Assembly (NCBI GenBank): GCA_913056375.1
Contig: CAJXNF010000067.1
Location: 1 to 10,305 of the forward strand
Source: an uncultured Pseudomonadota bacterium
GTDB lineage: Bacteria > SAR324 > NAC60-12
DNA length: 10,305 nt
Direction: 5' to 3'
Of this stretch, positions 1-6,116 are shown one piece after another. The position numbers were made by a program, and so were the translations under genes. A model generated the notes under the pieces. The model was not told where the DNA came from, did no database searches, and saw nothing but the letters and a program-made list of their open reading frames with translations. Within the stretch, counting starts at the first letter, position 1. Each line of letters begins with the position of its first letter.

Positions 1-155
1 GCACACTTGGACGAGCCCAGGGGAATCAGTCAGTGGGAAGTACTGTGTCAACGTACGGAAAGCTTATGTAATATGTGTAACGTGCAAGGGTGCAAGATTT
101 TTTATTTATATATGAAAGAACTCCAATTAATCTAACTTGACCCACTGGCAATATT
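1..155. other. Unassigned left-edge sequence before the binding-protein remnant
   Basis: I see no recognisable gene here. Plus-strand frame 1 stays open from the window edge to a TAA at 133-135, but the translation (rich in Cys, Asn and Met) resembles nothing I know and does not look like the missing part of the binding protein that follows. Frame 2 also lacks a stop up to about position 110 and is equally uninformative. GTGCAAG occurs twice with an 8-base period (82-88 and 90-96). An exact TTGACA hexamer lies on the minus strand at 51-46, but no convincing -10 box follows it. The stretch from 98 to 155 is AT-rich. It could be the end of an inserted element, but too little is visible to say. 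Confidence 0.3.
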
Positions 156-533
156 TTGAAGTCGAAGGTATTTGATATAACAAATGGTGCAGATATTTTC
201 AAGAAGATTGCAGCCGATGCTGGCTTAAATGCTGGTGGTCCCTACACCGGTGAATCATACGATGCTGCCGCACTCCTTGTCTTAGCAATGCAGAGAGCCA
301 GATCAACGAACGGTGAGTCTATTGCGGATAATTTATTGGCCGTCGCGAACGCTCCTGGGGCAAAGATTCTCCCAGGAGAATTAGCAAAAGGGCTGAGTAT
401 TCTGAACAGTGGTGGGCCAATTGATTATGTTGGTGCTACCAATGTCGAATTGGACGGAGTTGGCGAAACCTTCGGTTCCTATAGGGAATTCGAAATTGAT
501 AACAAGGCCTTCAAAACCGTTCGATTCCGCTGA
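156..533 (+). pseudogene. C-terminal remnant of a HAAT-family periplasmic amino acid binding protein
   Basis: About 120 residues match, from memory of the family, the C-terminal end of alphaproteobacterial branched-chain amino acid ABC substrate-binding proteins (Peripla_BP_6 fold, normally about 370-410 residues). Family hallmarks are YTGESYDAAA (residues 30-39), ANAPG followed by PGELAKGL (64-80), DYVGATNVEL (90-99) and a final basic tail ending in VRFR. The signal peptide, the first lobe and most of the ligand pocket are missing. The only available start is a TTG without a Shine-Dalgarno sequence, so it is probably not a real start; clear similarity begins near base 189. The remnant differs in subfamily from the intact livK at 5693-4596. 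It converges with the orphan livM at 1943-585. Either the gene was truncated by deletion, inversion or insertion, or the rest lies beyond an interruption outside the window. A small expressed protein is unlikely. Confidence 0.75.
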
Positions 534-546
534 TTATCATTCTCAA

Positions 547-569
547 AACCGGCCCCTCGTGGGCTGGTT
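547..569. terminator. Bidirectional hairpin terminator between convergent gene ends
   Basis: A 9-base stem (547-555 with 561-569) encloses the loop CTCGT. On the plus strand all nine positions pair, counting one G:U. On the minus strand the same position becomes an A:C mismatch, but the stem is followed by TTTTGAG, giving a short T-run. It lies 13 bases past the stop of the binding-protein remnant and 15 bases past the stop of the minus-strand livM, as expected for a shared terminator between converging genes. The T-run is short, so efficiency is uncertain. Confidence 0.6.
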
Positions 570-584
570 CCTCCCTCTTATGAA

Positions 585-1943
585 TCAGGTGCGGTTAGTG
601 TTTTTCTCAGGCAAAATGCCTGCAGGGCGAAATCTGAGTACCAAAATCAAAATCATCCCCATGACTACCATCCTCAAATGTGGGGCAACTTCAATAAAAT
701 GTTGACGGAGAGGGTTCCCCTCACTGAGAAATGAGTTCAAGTTTTCCACCGCCCAAAGTGCCACAGGCTCCGCTTCAATCCAAGTAAACCAAGTGATAAA
801 AGCCCCAAGCACTGCCCCAAGGTTATTACCACTTCCTCCAATGATGACCATAACCCAGATCAGGAAGGTAAATCTCAAAGGGATATATGAACCTGGTGTA
901 AACTGACCATCCAACGTGGTCAGCATCGCACCTGCTACCCCAATGACCGCAGACCCCAAAATGAATACTTGCCGATGACGGTTTGTCACGTCCTTTCCCA
1001 TGGCAGCAGCAGCAATTTCATTATCACGAATCGCACGCATCATCCTGCCCCAAGGAGAATTCAAGGCTAGTGCAGCCAAGCCAAGAATTAATAGTAGTAC
1101 TGTGAGGAAGAGTCCTGAGTAACAAAGCTTGACGAAGACGCCTGAAGCAGACATCACCATCTCTTGAAGAGCTTCTTCTCCGACTTGGTTTGGATCAGCT
1201 GAATGTAATCTGATGACCAAATCAATGAACCACTGGCTTTGTTGCAGGTCTACTTCGTAAGGGACAGGTCGCTCCAAGCCAGTGACATTCTTCACACCCC
1301 TCGTCAACCAATCCTCATTCTTAAGAATGGAGATCATGATCTCTGAAATCCCAAGCGTGGCGATTGCAAAGTAGTCTGAGCGCAGCCCAAGCGCAACTCG
1401 CCCAACGATCCAAGCTAATCCAGCCGCAGCTACTCCCCCTGCTATCCAGGAAAGTAAGATTGGGAGACCCAGTCCTCCCAGAAATCCTGTTTGCGCCGGA
1501 TCGACCGCCTCTATATTAAGCGAGGCTTGCTCATAAAAATGGCGTAGCAACGCATATCCACAAAGTAGCCAAACCAAGAAGAAGACTCGTCGAAGAGGAC
1601 CTTCTGGCACTTTCTTTCTGATCCACCAAGCTCCCAGGACCGTTAAAACCAAAGTAACAAAAGCTAATCCGGTATCTAATCCACCAACGGCCCATGCTTC
1701 ACCAACTGGAGAGTGAGAGACCAAGACGGCCGCAAGTCCTCCTAAGGCTGTTGAAGCCATCACTCCCGCATTGAATAAACCCGCATAGCCCCACTGAATA
1801 TTCAGTCCGAGAGACATGACTGCTGAGATCAAACAAAGATTTAGGATAGCCAGGCTCACATTCCAAGACTGTGTGGCCCCTACCACTCCCAGCAGGAGAG
1901 CCATGATGGCAAAGCTGATGATCGCTCTTTGTGAATTGCTCAA
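585..1943 (-). CDS. livM: Branched-chain amino acid ABC transporter permease, LivM type (system B)
   Basis: This is an inner-membrane channel subunit of a HAAT-type importer, pairing with LivH and docking on LivG/LivF. At 452 residues it is highly hydrophobic. Family motifs are LGLRSDYFAIATLGISEI (185-202), the cytoplasmic coupling segment IRDNEIAAAAMGKD (305-318), IGGSGNNLGAVLG (368-380) and a final RFRPAGILPE (437-446). The start is TTG at 1943: a strong GGGGAGGG ribosome site lies 4 bases upstream (1955-1948), and the gene overlaps the livH stop by 4 bases (TTGA), so translation is coupled. Compared with the LivM at 8950-7676, it lacks the long N-terminal extension but carries about 80 extra residues (roughly 75-155) between the first helices and the RSDYFA motif, including two more hydrophobic segments (92-107, 118-133). 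It is the last gene of system B, which has no intact binding protein. The substrate is inferred from family only; other amino acids or amides are possible. Confidence 0.9.
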   Translation of the reverse strand: MSNSQRAIISFAIMALLLGVVGATQSWNVSLAILNLCLISAVMSLGLNIQWGYAGLFNAGVMASTALGGLAAVLVSHSPVGEAWAVGGLDTGLAFVTLVLTVLGAWWIRKKVPEGPLRRVFFLVWLLCGYALLRHFYEQASLNIEAVDPAQTGFLGGLGLPILLSWIAGGVAAAGLAWIVGRVALGLRSDYFAIATLGISEIMISILKNEDWLTRGVKNVTGLERPVPYEVDLQQSQWFIDLVIRLHSADPNQVGEEALQEMVMSASGVFVKLCYSGLFLTVLLLILGLAALALNSPWGRMMRAIRDNEIAAAAMGKDVTNRHRQVFILGSAVIGVAGAMLTTLDGQFTPGSYIPLRFTFLIWVMVIIGGSGNNLGAVLGAFITWFTWIEAEPVALWAVENLNSFLSEGNPLRQHFIEVAPHLRMVVMGMILILVLRFRPAGILPEKNTNRT

Positions 1944-2950
1944 AGCACCCTCCCCTTGAAAAGACCAGTAGGCCGAATCAACAGGACCAGGACAAGAATC
2001 AAGAAAGAAACTGCAAACTTGTATTCTGTACTAAGCAACTGGACCAAATCTTCAGGAGACCAACCTTCAGGACCGAGGTATCTGAGGAATTTTTTGAATG
2101 CGTAGGTAGCTGCCACCTCTGAAAAAGCGACAATGTAGCCACCTAGAATAGCCCCAAGGGGTTGGCCAATTCCACCAACAATGGCAGCTGCAAAAATAGG
2201 GAGGAGTAGGTGAAAATAGATTAGTGGTTTGTAGCTTTTATCAAGCCCATAGAGGACACCCGCGAGAGTAATCAGGACAGCGCTGATGAACCAGGTTGCT
2301 CGCACCACCTTTTCAGGGTCAATGCCTGATAGTAGAGCCAGATCTTCATTGTCTGAAAAGGCCCGCATCGCTTTGCCCATTTTGGTTTTTTGTAGGAACC
2401 AAAACAACCAGGCGACTGCTAGAATCGCCAATAAGACAGTTAAAACCTGAGTTTGCTTGAGTGCCAAGCCTTCATTGAGACCTGACCATTTTTTAAACTC
2501 TCCAGCTTTGATTAGAAATTTTAGACCATCCATGAAAATGATTTCGTCTGTCCCAATGAACAACCTGACGACCCCATTCAGCATGAACATCACCCCAACC
2601 GAGGCGATCACAAAGATGACAGGCTTACTCTTCCTTTGGCGATAGTAGCTAAATACACTTCGTTCAGTCGCCCAGACTAATAGGCCTGTAATCAGGATTC
2701 CAAACGGAAGGGCAAGGAGAGCTGTGGGCAGGATTCCGGCGGTCAGACCAATTGACTGGAACCACCAGGTGATAAAGATCGTGCTGACGGTTGCAAAAGA
2801 CATCATTTCACCATGCGCAAAATTCGCGAAGCGCATGATGCCAAAGACAATTGTTACCCCAAGGGCGCCAAGAGCGAGTTGAGACCCGTAAACCAAAGAA
2901 GGGATGAGTACGTAATTAGAGAGCAGAACAATTGCATTCAGAAAATCCAT
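1940..2950 (-). CDS. livH: Branched-chain amino acid ABC transporter permease, LivH type (system B)
   Basis: This is the second membrane channel subunit of system B, a 336-residue multi-spanning protein. LivH hallmarks are FGIMRFANFAHGE near residues 36-48, the coupling-helix segment MGKAMRAFSDNEDLALLSGI (191-210), AAIVGGIGQPLGAILGG (255-271) and the closing LLIRPTGLF (323-331). Before the last helix there is a loop of about 35 residues (277-311, rich in charged and aromatic residues) that is longer than in the LivH at 9864-8950. Two starts compete: GTG at 2953, overlapping the livF stop by one base, and ATG at 2950. I chose ATG because a GGGGGA ribosome site (2961-2956) sits 5 bases before it but only 2 bases before the GTG. 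Tight spacing to livF and the 4-base overlap with livM show one operon. Substrate specificity cannot be read from the sequence. Confidence 0.9.
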   Translation of the reverse strand: MDFLNAIVLLSNYVLIPSLVYGSQLALGALGVTIVFGIMRFANFAHGEMMSFATVSTIFITWWFQSIGLTAGILPTALLALPFGILITGLLVWATERSVFSYYRQRKSKPVIFVIASVGVMFMLNGVVRLFIGTDEIIFMDGLKFLIKAGEFKKWSGLNEGLALKQTQVLTVLLAILAVAWLFWFLQKTKMGKAMRAFSDNEDLALLSGIDPEKVVRATWFISAVLITLAGVLYGLDKSYKPLIYFHLLLPIFAAAIVGGIGQPLGAILGGYIVAFSEVAATYAFKKFLRYLGPEGWSPEDLVQLLSTEYKFAVSFLILVLVLLIRPTGLFKGRVL

Positions 2951-2952
2951 CA

Positions 2953-3657
2953 CTATCCCCCAAGAAAGGATCGACGAACTTCTTCATTGGCGAGGAGTAC
3001 TTGACCAGAATCTGTAAAACGATTCTGACCTGTCACCAATACAAATCCCTTGTCAGCGATTGCAAGGGCCTGTCGAGCATTTTGTTCTACCATTAAAATC
3101 GCAATTCCTGTTTTTTTTACCTCAATGATGCGTTCAAAAAGCTCATCCATAACAATTGGAGAGACACCTGCTGTTGGTTCGTCGAGCATCAGCACACTCG
3201 GTTTCGTCATCAATGCTCTCCCCACAGCAACTTGTTGTCGCTGTCCTCCGGAAAGCTCTCCTGCAGGTTGGAGACGCTTTTCTTTCAGCACTGGAAAAAG
3301 CTCATAGATCTGACTCATCGTATCTGAATAGTCATCAGTGCGAACATACGCACCGAGTTCCAGATTTTCTTCAACGGTCATGCTACTGAAAACATTATTG
3401 GTTTGGGGAACAAAGGCCATGCCGAGTTGAACTCTTTGTTGTGGAGACATGCTCGTGATGTCCTGCCCCGCAAGCGTGACTTTTCCTTTCAGGACTTTCA
3501 GCATACCCAGCAGCGCCTTCATAGCGGTTGATTTACCTGCTCCATTTGGCCCAACAACAACAGAGATTTCTCCACGAGCGACAGAGAGGGTGCAGCCCTT
3601 GAGAATATCTCCAGTTCCATAACCACCAATCAAATTTTCACCAAGGAGATAACTCAT
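2953..3657 (-). CDS. livF: Branched-chain amino acid ABC transporter ATP-binding protein, LivF type (system B)
   Basis: This is one of two cytoplasmic ATPases that power system B, and at 234 residues it has normal LivF length. It shows Walker A GPNGAGKS (36-43), Q-loop Gln85 in FVPQTNNVF, the ABC signature LSGGQ (135-139) and Walker B VLMLDE (155-160) followed by PTAGVSP. The switch position reads VEQN instead of the usual EHD, so glutamine replaces the histidine. This substitution is normal for LivF proteins and occurs in the other LivF in this window too; the partner LivG keeps its histidine. The ATG start is 21 bases after the livG stop, with only a weak purine-rich ribosome site. The stop codon TAG touches the start of livH. 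The family assignment is secure; the transported compound is not known. Confidence 0.92.
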   Translation of the reverse strand: MSYLLGENLIGGYGTGDILKGCTLSVARGEISVVVGPNGAGKSTAMKALLGMLKVLKGKVTLAGQDITSMSPQQRVQLGMAFVPQTNNVFSSMTVEENLELGAYVRTDDYSDTMSQIYELFPVLKEKRLQPAGELSGGQRQQVAVGRALMTKPSVLMLDEPTAGVSPIVMDELFERIIEVKKTGIAILMVEQNARQALAIADKGFVLVTGQNRFTDSGQVLLANEEVRRSFLGG

Positions 3658-3678
3658 TTCTTGATTCTCAAAACTCTC

Positions 3679-4452
3679 TTAGTTCAGACCTGATGAAGCC
3701 CCACGACCAAGATAAGCTTCTATCACCATTTCATTCGATTTCACTTCTTCTGCTGAGCCTTCAGTCAATAGCTTCCCTTCTGCCATCACGATCACTGGAT
3801 TACAGAGCCGGCTGATGAAATCCATATCATGTTCGATCATGCAGAAGGTGTATCCTTTCTCCTGATTCATCAACTCGATTGCATCTCCAATTTCTTTCAG
3901 CAAAGTCCGGTTTACCCCTGCACCGACTTCATCCAAAATAACTACCTTGGCATCAACCATCATGGTTCGACCCAATTCCAGCAACTTCTTCTGTCCACCC
4001 GACAAATTTCCCGCTAGTTCATCAGCGACATGTCGAATGTTGAGAAATTCCATGACTTCCTCTGCTTTCATGGCAATTTTTCTCTCTTGCTGATGAAGAG
4101 TTTTGCGCTGAAACCAGGCACTGATGAGGGTTTCACGCAGTAGAGTCAGGGTAACCATCATCAAATTCTCTCGTGCTGTTAAACTGTGAAACTCGTGAGG
4201 AATTTGAAATGTTCTAAGAAGTCCCTTGGAGAAAAGTTGGTGCGGTCTTAATCCACTTACGTCCTCCCCATCAAGCATGATTTGCCCTTGATCAGGCGGG
4301 AAGGTGCCTGCAATCAGATTGAACAGAGTCGTTTTTCCAGCTCCATTAGGGCCGATTAATCCTGTAATCAACCCTGTCTGGATTTCTAGGCTAATCCCGT
4401 TTACTGCCTGGACCCCACCAAAATGTTTATACAGGTTTCGAACGGAGATCAC
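3679..4452 (-). CDS. livG: ABC transporter ATP-binding protein, LivG type with LDEVGAGVN Walker B region (system B)
   Basis: This is the first gene of system B, a cytoplasmic ATPase of 257 residues. It shows Walker A GPNGAGKT (34-41), Q-loop RTFQIP (Gln83), signature LSGGQKK (150-156), Walker B VVILDE (170-175) and switch histidine 208 in MIEHDMDF. The residue after the Walker B glutamate is Val176 instead of the near-universal proline, giving LDEVGAGVNRTLL. I recall this from a distinct alphaproteobacterial subfamily of HAAT ATPases, the same group whose binding proteins resemble the remnant at 156-533. The start is GTG at 4452, with no Shine-Dalgarno sequence in the CCCCTAC before it and an in-frame TGA 15-13 bases upstream. 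No other start fits the conserved N-terminus (ISVRNLYKHFGG). The 143-base gap before it could hold its own promoter, but none is obvious. Confidence 0.9.
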   Translation of the reverse strand: MISVRNLYKHFGGVQAVNGISLEIQTGLITGLIGPNGAGKTTLFNLIAGTFPPDQGQIMLDGEDVSGLRPHQLFSKGLLRTFQIPHEFHSLTARENLMMVTLTLLRETLISAWFQRKTLHQQERKIAMKAEEVMEFLNIRHVADELAGNLSGGQKKLLELGRTMMVDAKVVILDEVGAGVNRTLLKEIGDAIELMNQEKGYTFCMIEHDMDFISRLCNPVIVMAEGKLLTEGSAEEVKSNEMVIEAYLGRGASSGLN

Positions 4453-4500
4453 GTAGGGGATTTCTCAGTAATGAGTATGAAGATTTGGAGGGTATGTAGG

Positions 4501-4547
4501 ACTCCGGAAGCCTAAATCAACAGAATAAATTCAAGCACTCCCGGAGT
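4501..4547. repeat. Inverted repeat ACTCCGG / CCGGAGT in the livK-livG gap
   Basis: A perfect 7-base inverted repeat (4501-4507 and 4541-4547) has a 33-base spacer. The right arm is itself part of a near-palindrome, ACTCC-C-GGAGT (4537-4547). It lies between the livK stop and the GTG start of the system B livG, upstream of livG on the minus strand. It could be a paired operator or an RNA structure in a livG leader. No T-run follows, so it is not a standard terminator. Confidence 0.4.
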
Positions 4548-4564
4548 AAAGCAGATCAATGATT

Positions 4565-4587
4565 AAAAAATATTCAATTTAGAATAT
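4565..4587 (-). terminator. AT-rich hairpin with T-run after livK
   Basis: Read on the minus strand, ATATTC and GAATAT form a 6-base stem around a 6-base loop (4587-4570), and the right arm runs straight into a stretch of six T (4570-4565). It begins 8 bases after the livK stop. The position and T-run suit a rho-independent terminator, but the stem is almost all A:T, so it may terminate only partly and let transcription continue into system B. Confidence 0.4.
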
Positions 4588-4595
4588 ATATCTAA

Positions 4596-5693
4596 TCAAA
4601 GATAGTCGTAGTTTCCATCTTTCCAGATGTAGAAGACATAACCTGGCAGGCTTACATCACCTTTACTGTCAAAACCAAGTTCACCAAGAACGGTGCTGAA
4701 CTTGGTGCTGTCCATCGCTTTTAGGATCTGATCCATGTCTGTGCTGCCTGCGGCTTCTGCATCTTGCGCAAAGACTTGGATGGCAGCATAGGTATACAGG
4801 ACATATCCCTCTGGCTCGATGCCTTTATCACGGAAAGCTTTCACCAATGGGGCTGCAATTGGGTTCTTTCTGGGATCTGGGCTGAAAGTCATCAGTGTAC
4901 CTTCCCCAGCATCTCCAGTAATTTGCCAGTACTCATCAGTGACCAGAGCATCACCAGATACGAGCACAGTGTTCATACCTTGATCTCGCATTTGGCGAAC
5001 CATCAAGCCAGCCTCTGAGTGGTAGCCTCCAACGTACAAAACCTGGATATTGTTCTGCTTCAACTTGGAGACAAGAGCGGTGTAGTCTTTCTCGCCAGCG
5101 GTATAGGCCTCATAGAGGGTTTCCTTCTTTCCATATTTGTTCATGGAAGACATGGTCGCATCAGCCAATCCCTTGCCGTAGGCCGTCTTGTCATGAACGA
5201 TCGCAATGTTCATACTGCGGTAAACGCCTGCGAGGAACTTACCAGCCACTTCTCCTTGCTGATCGTCTCGACCACATACTCGAAACACGTTTGGCCCACC
5301 CTCATCCGTCAACTTTGGATTCGTGGAAGCTGGTGAGACCTGAATAATTCCTTCTTCTTCATACACCTTAGAGGCTGGAATGGATGAACCAGAGCAGAAG
5401 TGTCCAGCCATGTAAACTACACCCTTGCCTACCATCTCATTTGCAACTGCCACGGCTTGCTTAGGGTCACAAGCGTCATCTCCAACTTCTAACTTCAGCA
5501 TTTCGCCCAGTACTCCACCCTTGGCATTGATGTCAGCCACTGCCATCTCGGCACCAGCTTTCATTTGTTGACCAAAACTGGCGTATTGGCCGGTCATAGG
5601 TCCTGCAGTGGCAACAGTAATCTCTGCATAGGCAGGCACACCAGACAAGGCAGCCAGCAGACCAGCTGCCAGAAGAGTTTTAAATGCCCTCAT
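4596..5693 (-). CDS. livK: Periplasmic branched-chain amino acid binding protein LivK (system A)
   Basis: This periplasmic receptor captures the ligand and delivers it to LivH/LivM. It has 365 residues, the usual size. A Sec signal peptide covers residues 1-23 (basic start, hydrophobic core, AYA cleavage site before Glu24). The Peripla_BP_6 domain fills the rest: TAGPMTGQYASFG (29-41), DDACDPKQAVAVAN (72-85), GHFCSGSS (97-104), SPASTNP (120-126) and VFRVCGRDDQQG beyond. Cys75 and Cys100 match the conserved disulfide pair of E. coli LivJ/LivK. TAGEKDYTALVSKLK also matches the E. coli family closely, so leucine, isoleucine or valine is a fair guess at ligand. ATG 5693 is backed by AGGAG at 5703-5699. 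It is separated from the upstream gene by an 87-base structured spacer. It is the only intact binding protein in the window and might serve both permease sets. Confidence 0.93.
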   Translation of the reverse strand: MRAFKTLLAAGLLAALSGVPAYAEITVATAGPMTGQYASFGQQMKAGAEMAVADINAKGGVLGEMLKLEVGDDACDPKQAVAVANEMVGKGVVYMAGHFCSGSSIPASKVYEEEGIIQVSPASTNPKLTDEGGPNVFRVCGRDDQQGEVAGKFLAGVYRSMNIAIVHDKTAYGKGLADATMSSMNKYGKKETLYEAYTAGEKDYTALVSKLKQNNIQVLYVGGYHSEAGLMVRQMRDQGMNTVLVSGDALVTDEYWQITGDAGEGTLMTFSPDPRKNPIAAPLVKAFRDKGIEPEGYVLYTYAAIQVFAQDAEAAGSTDMDQILKAMDSTKFSTVLGELGFDSKGDVSLPGYVFYIWKDGNYDYL

Positions 5694-5712
5694 TTGATCT
5701 CCTCATCAGTAT

Positions 5713-5782
5713 GGCCAAATGGCCGGTTTTGCTGCTTGGGCAGCGAAGCGACGTTTTTGGGTATCCCATCCCCTTTAACGTC
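5713..5782. repeat. Cluster of short inverted repeats upstream of livK
   Basis: Three dyads occupy most of the spacer between the DUF6867-type gene and livK: GGCC-AAAT-GGCC (5713-5724), GCTGC-TTGG-GCAGC (5731-5744, perfect 5-base arms) and GACGTT...AACGTC (5750-5755 with 5777-5782), which encloses GGG-TAT-CCC (5759-5767). On the minus strand none is followed by a T-run, so simple termination is unlikely. They may stabilise or process the mRNA so that livK is made in excess over the permease genes, or act as operator sites. I see no clear promoter here. Confidence 0.4.
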
Positions 5783-6116
5783 AGTTGGTACTTTTAGTAT
5801 TCAGAAAAAATGGACCCTGGTTTTCAAATTGCCATGGGTATTGTTGCACCATCTTTTGTACGTAGGTTTTGCGAAATGAAAGTAAAGAAATTGTGACCAA
5901 AACAAACGTATCCACAATATAAGCGGTGAAAGAAAGTAATTCACCCTCGAACAGAGCAAACACCATAAATCTTTCAGCAAATCCGAGTAAAATTCCATAG
6001 GAAACACATTGCCAAATAGGACGCCAGGTTGCTGCAATGGCTTGTCCCATCAGAAAAGCAGCTCCTCCAGCAATCAAGACCGTAAAGATCAGGAAAACAG
6101 TCCAACCAGCATCCAT
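5781..6116 (-). CDS. DUF6867-type small inner-membrane protein of the liv operon
   Basis: This 111-residue protein of unknown function has three predicted membrane segments (about 5-28, 35-55 and 63-80) and a short cytoplasmic-like C-terminal tail. The motifs MGQAIAATWRP (23-33), AERFMVFALFEGELLS (47-62) and KMVQQYPWQFE (88-98) match, from memory, the family often found between livF and livK in Alphaproteobacteria (DUF6867). The ATG overlaps the livF TAA by one base (TAATG), and a GGAGGAG ribosome site lies just upstream, so it is real and translationally coupled. Its place in the operon suggests an accessory or assembly role for the LivHMGF complex, but this is inference only. Shorter open frames overlapping it in other registers are not genes. 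Confidence 0.8.
   Translation of the reverse strand: MDAGWTVFLIFTVLIAGGAAFLMGQAIAATWRPIWQCVSYGILLGFAERFMVFALFEGELLSFTAYIVDTFVLVTISLLSFRKTYVQKMVQQYPWQFENQGPFFLNTKSTN

Noticed and set aside
82..96. GTGCAAG double repeat as a CRISPR or iteron array
   Set aside because: Only two 7-base copies, with no further units or spacing pattern; chance is sufficient.
409..705. Plus-strand open frame spanning the remnant end, the hairpin and the livM 3' end
   Set aside because: It overlaps two convergent coding regions and a terminator in another register, and its translation has no family character.
3050..5879. Plus-strand open frames of 60 to 105 codons opposite the liv genes
   Set aside because: They are antisense shadows of conserved coding sequence and have no ribosome sites or recognisable domains.
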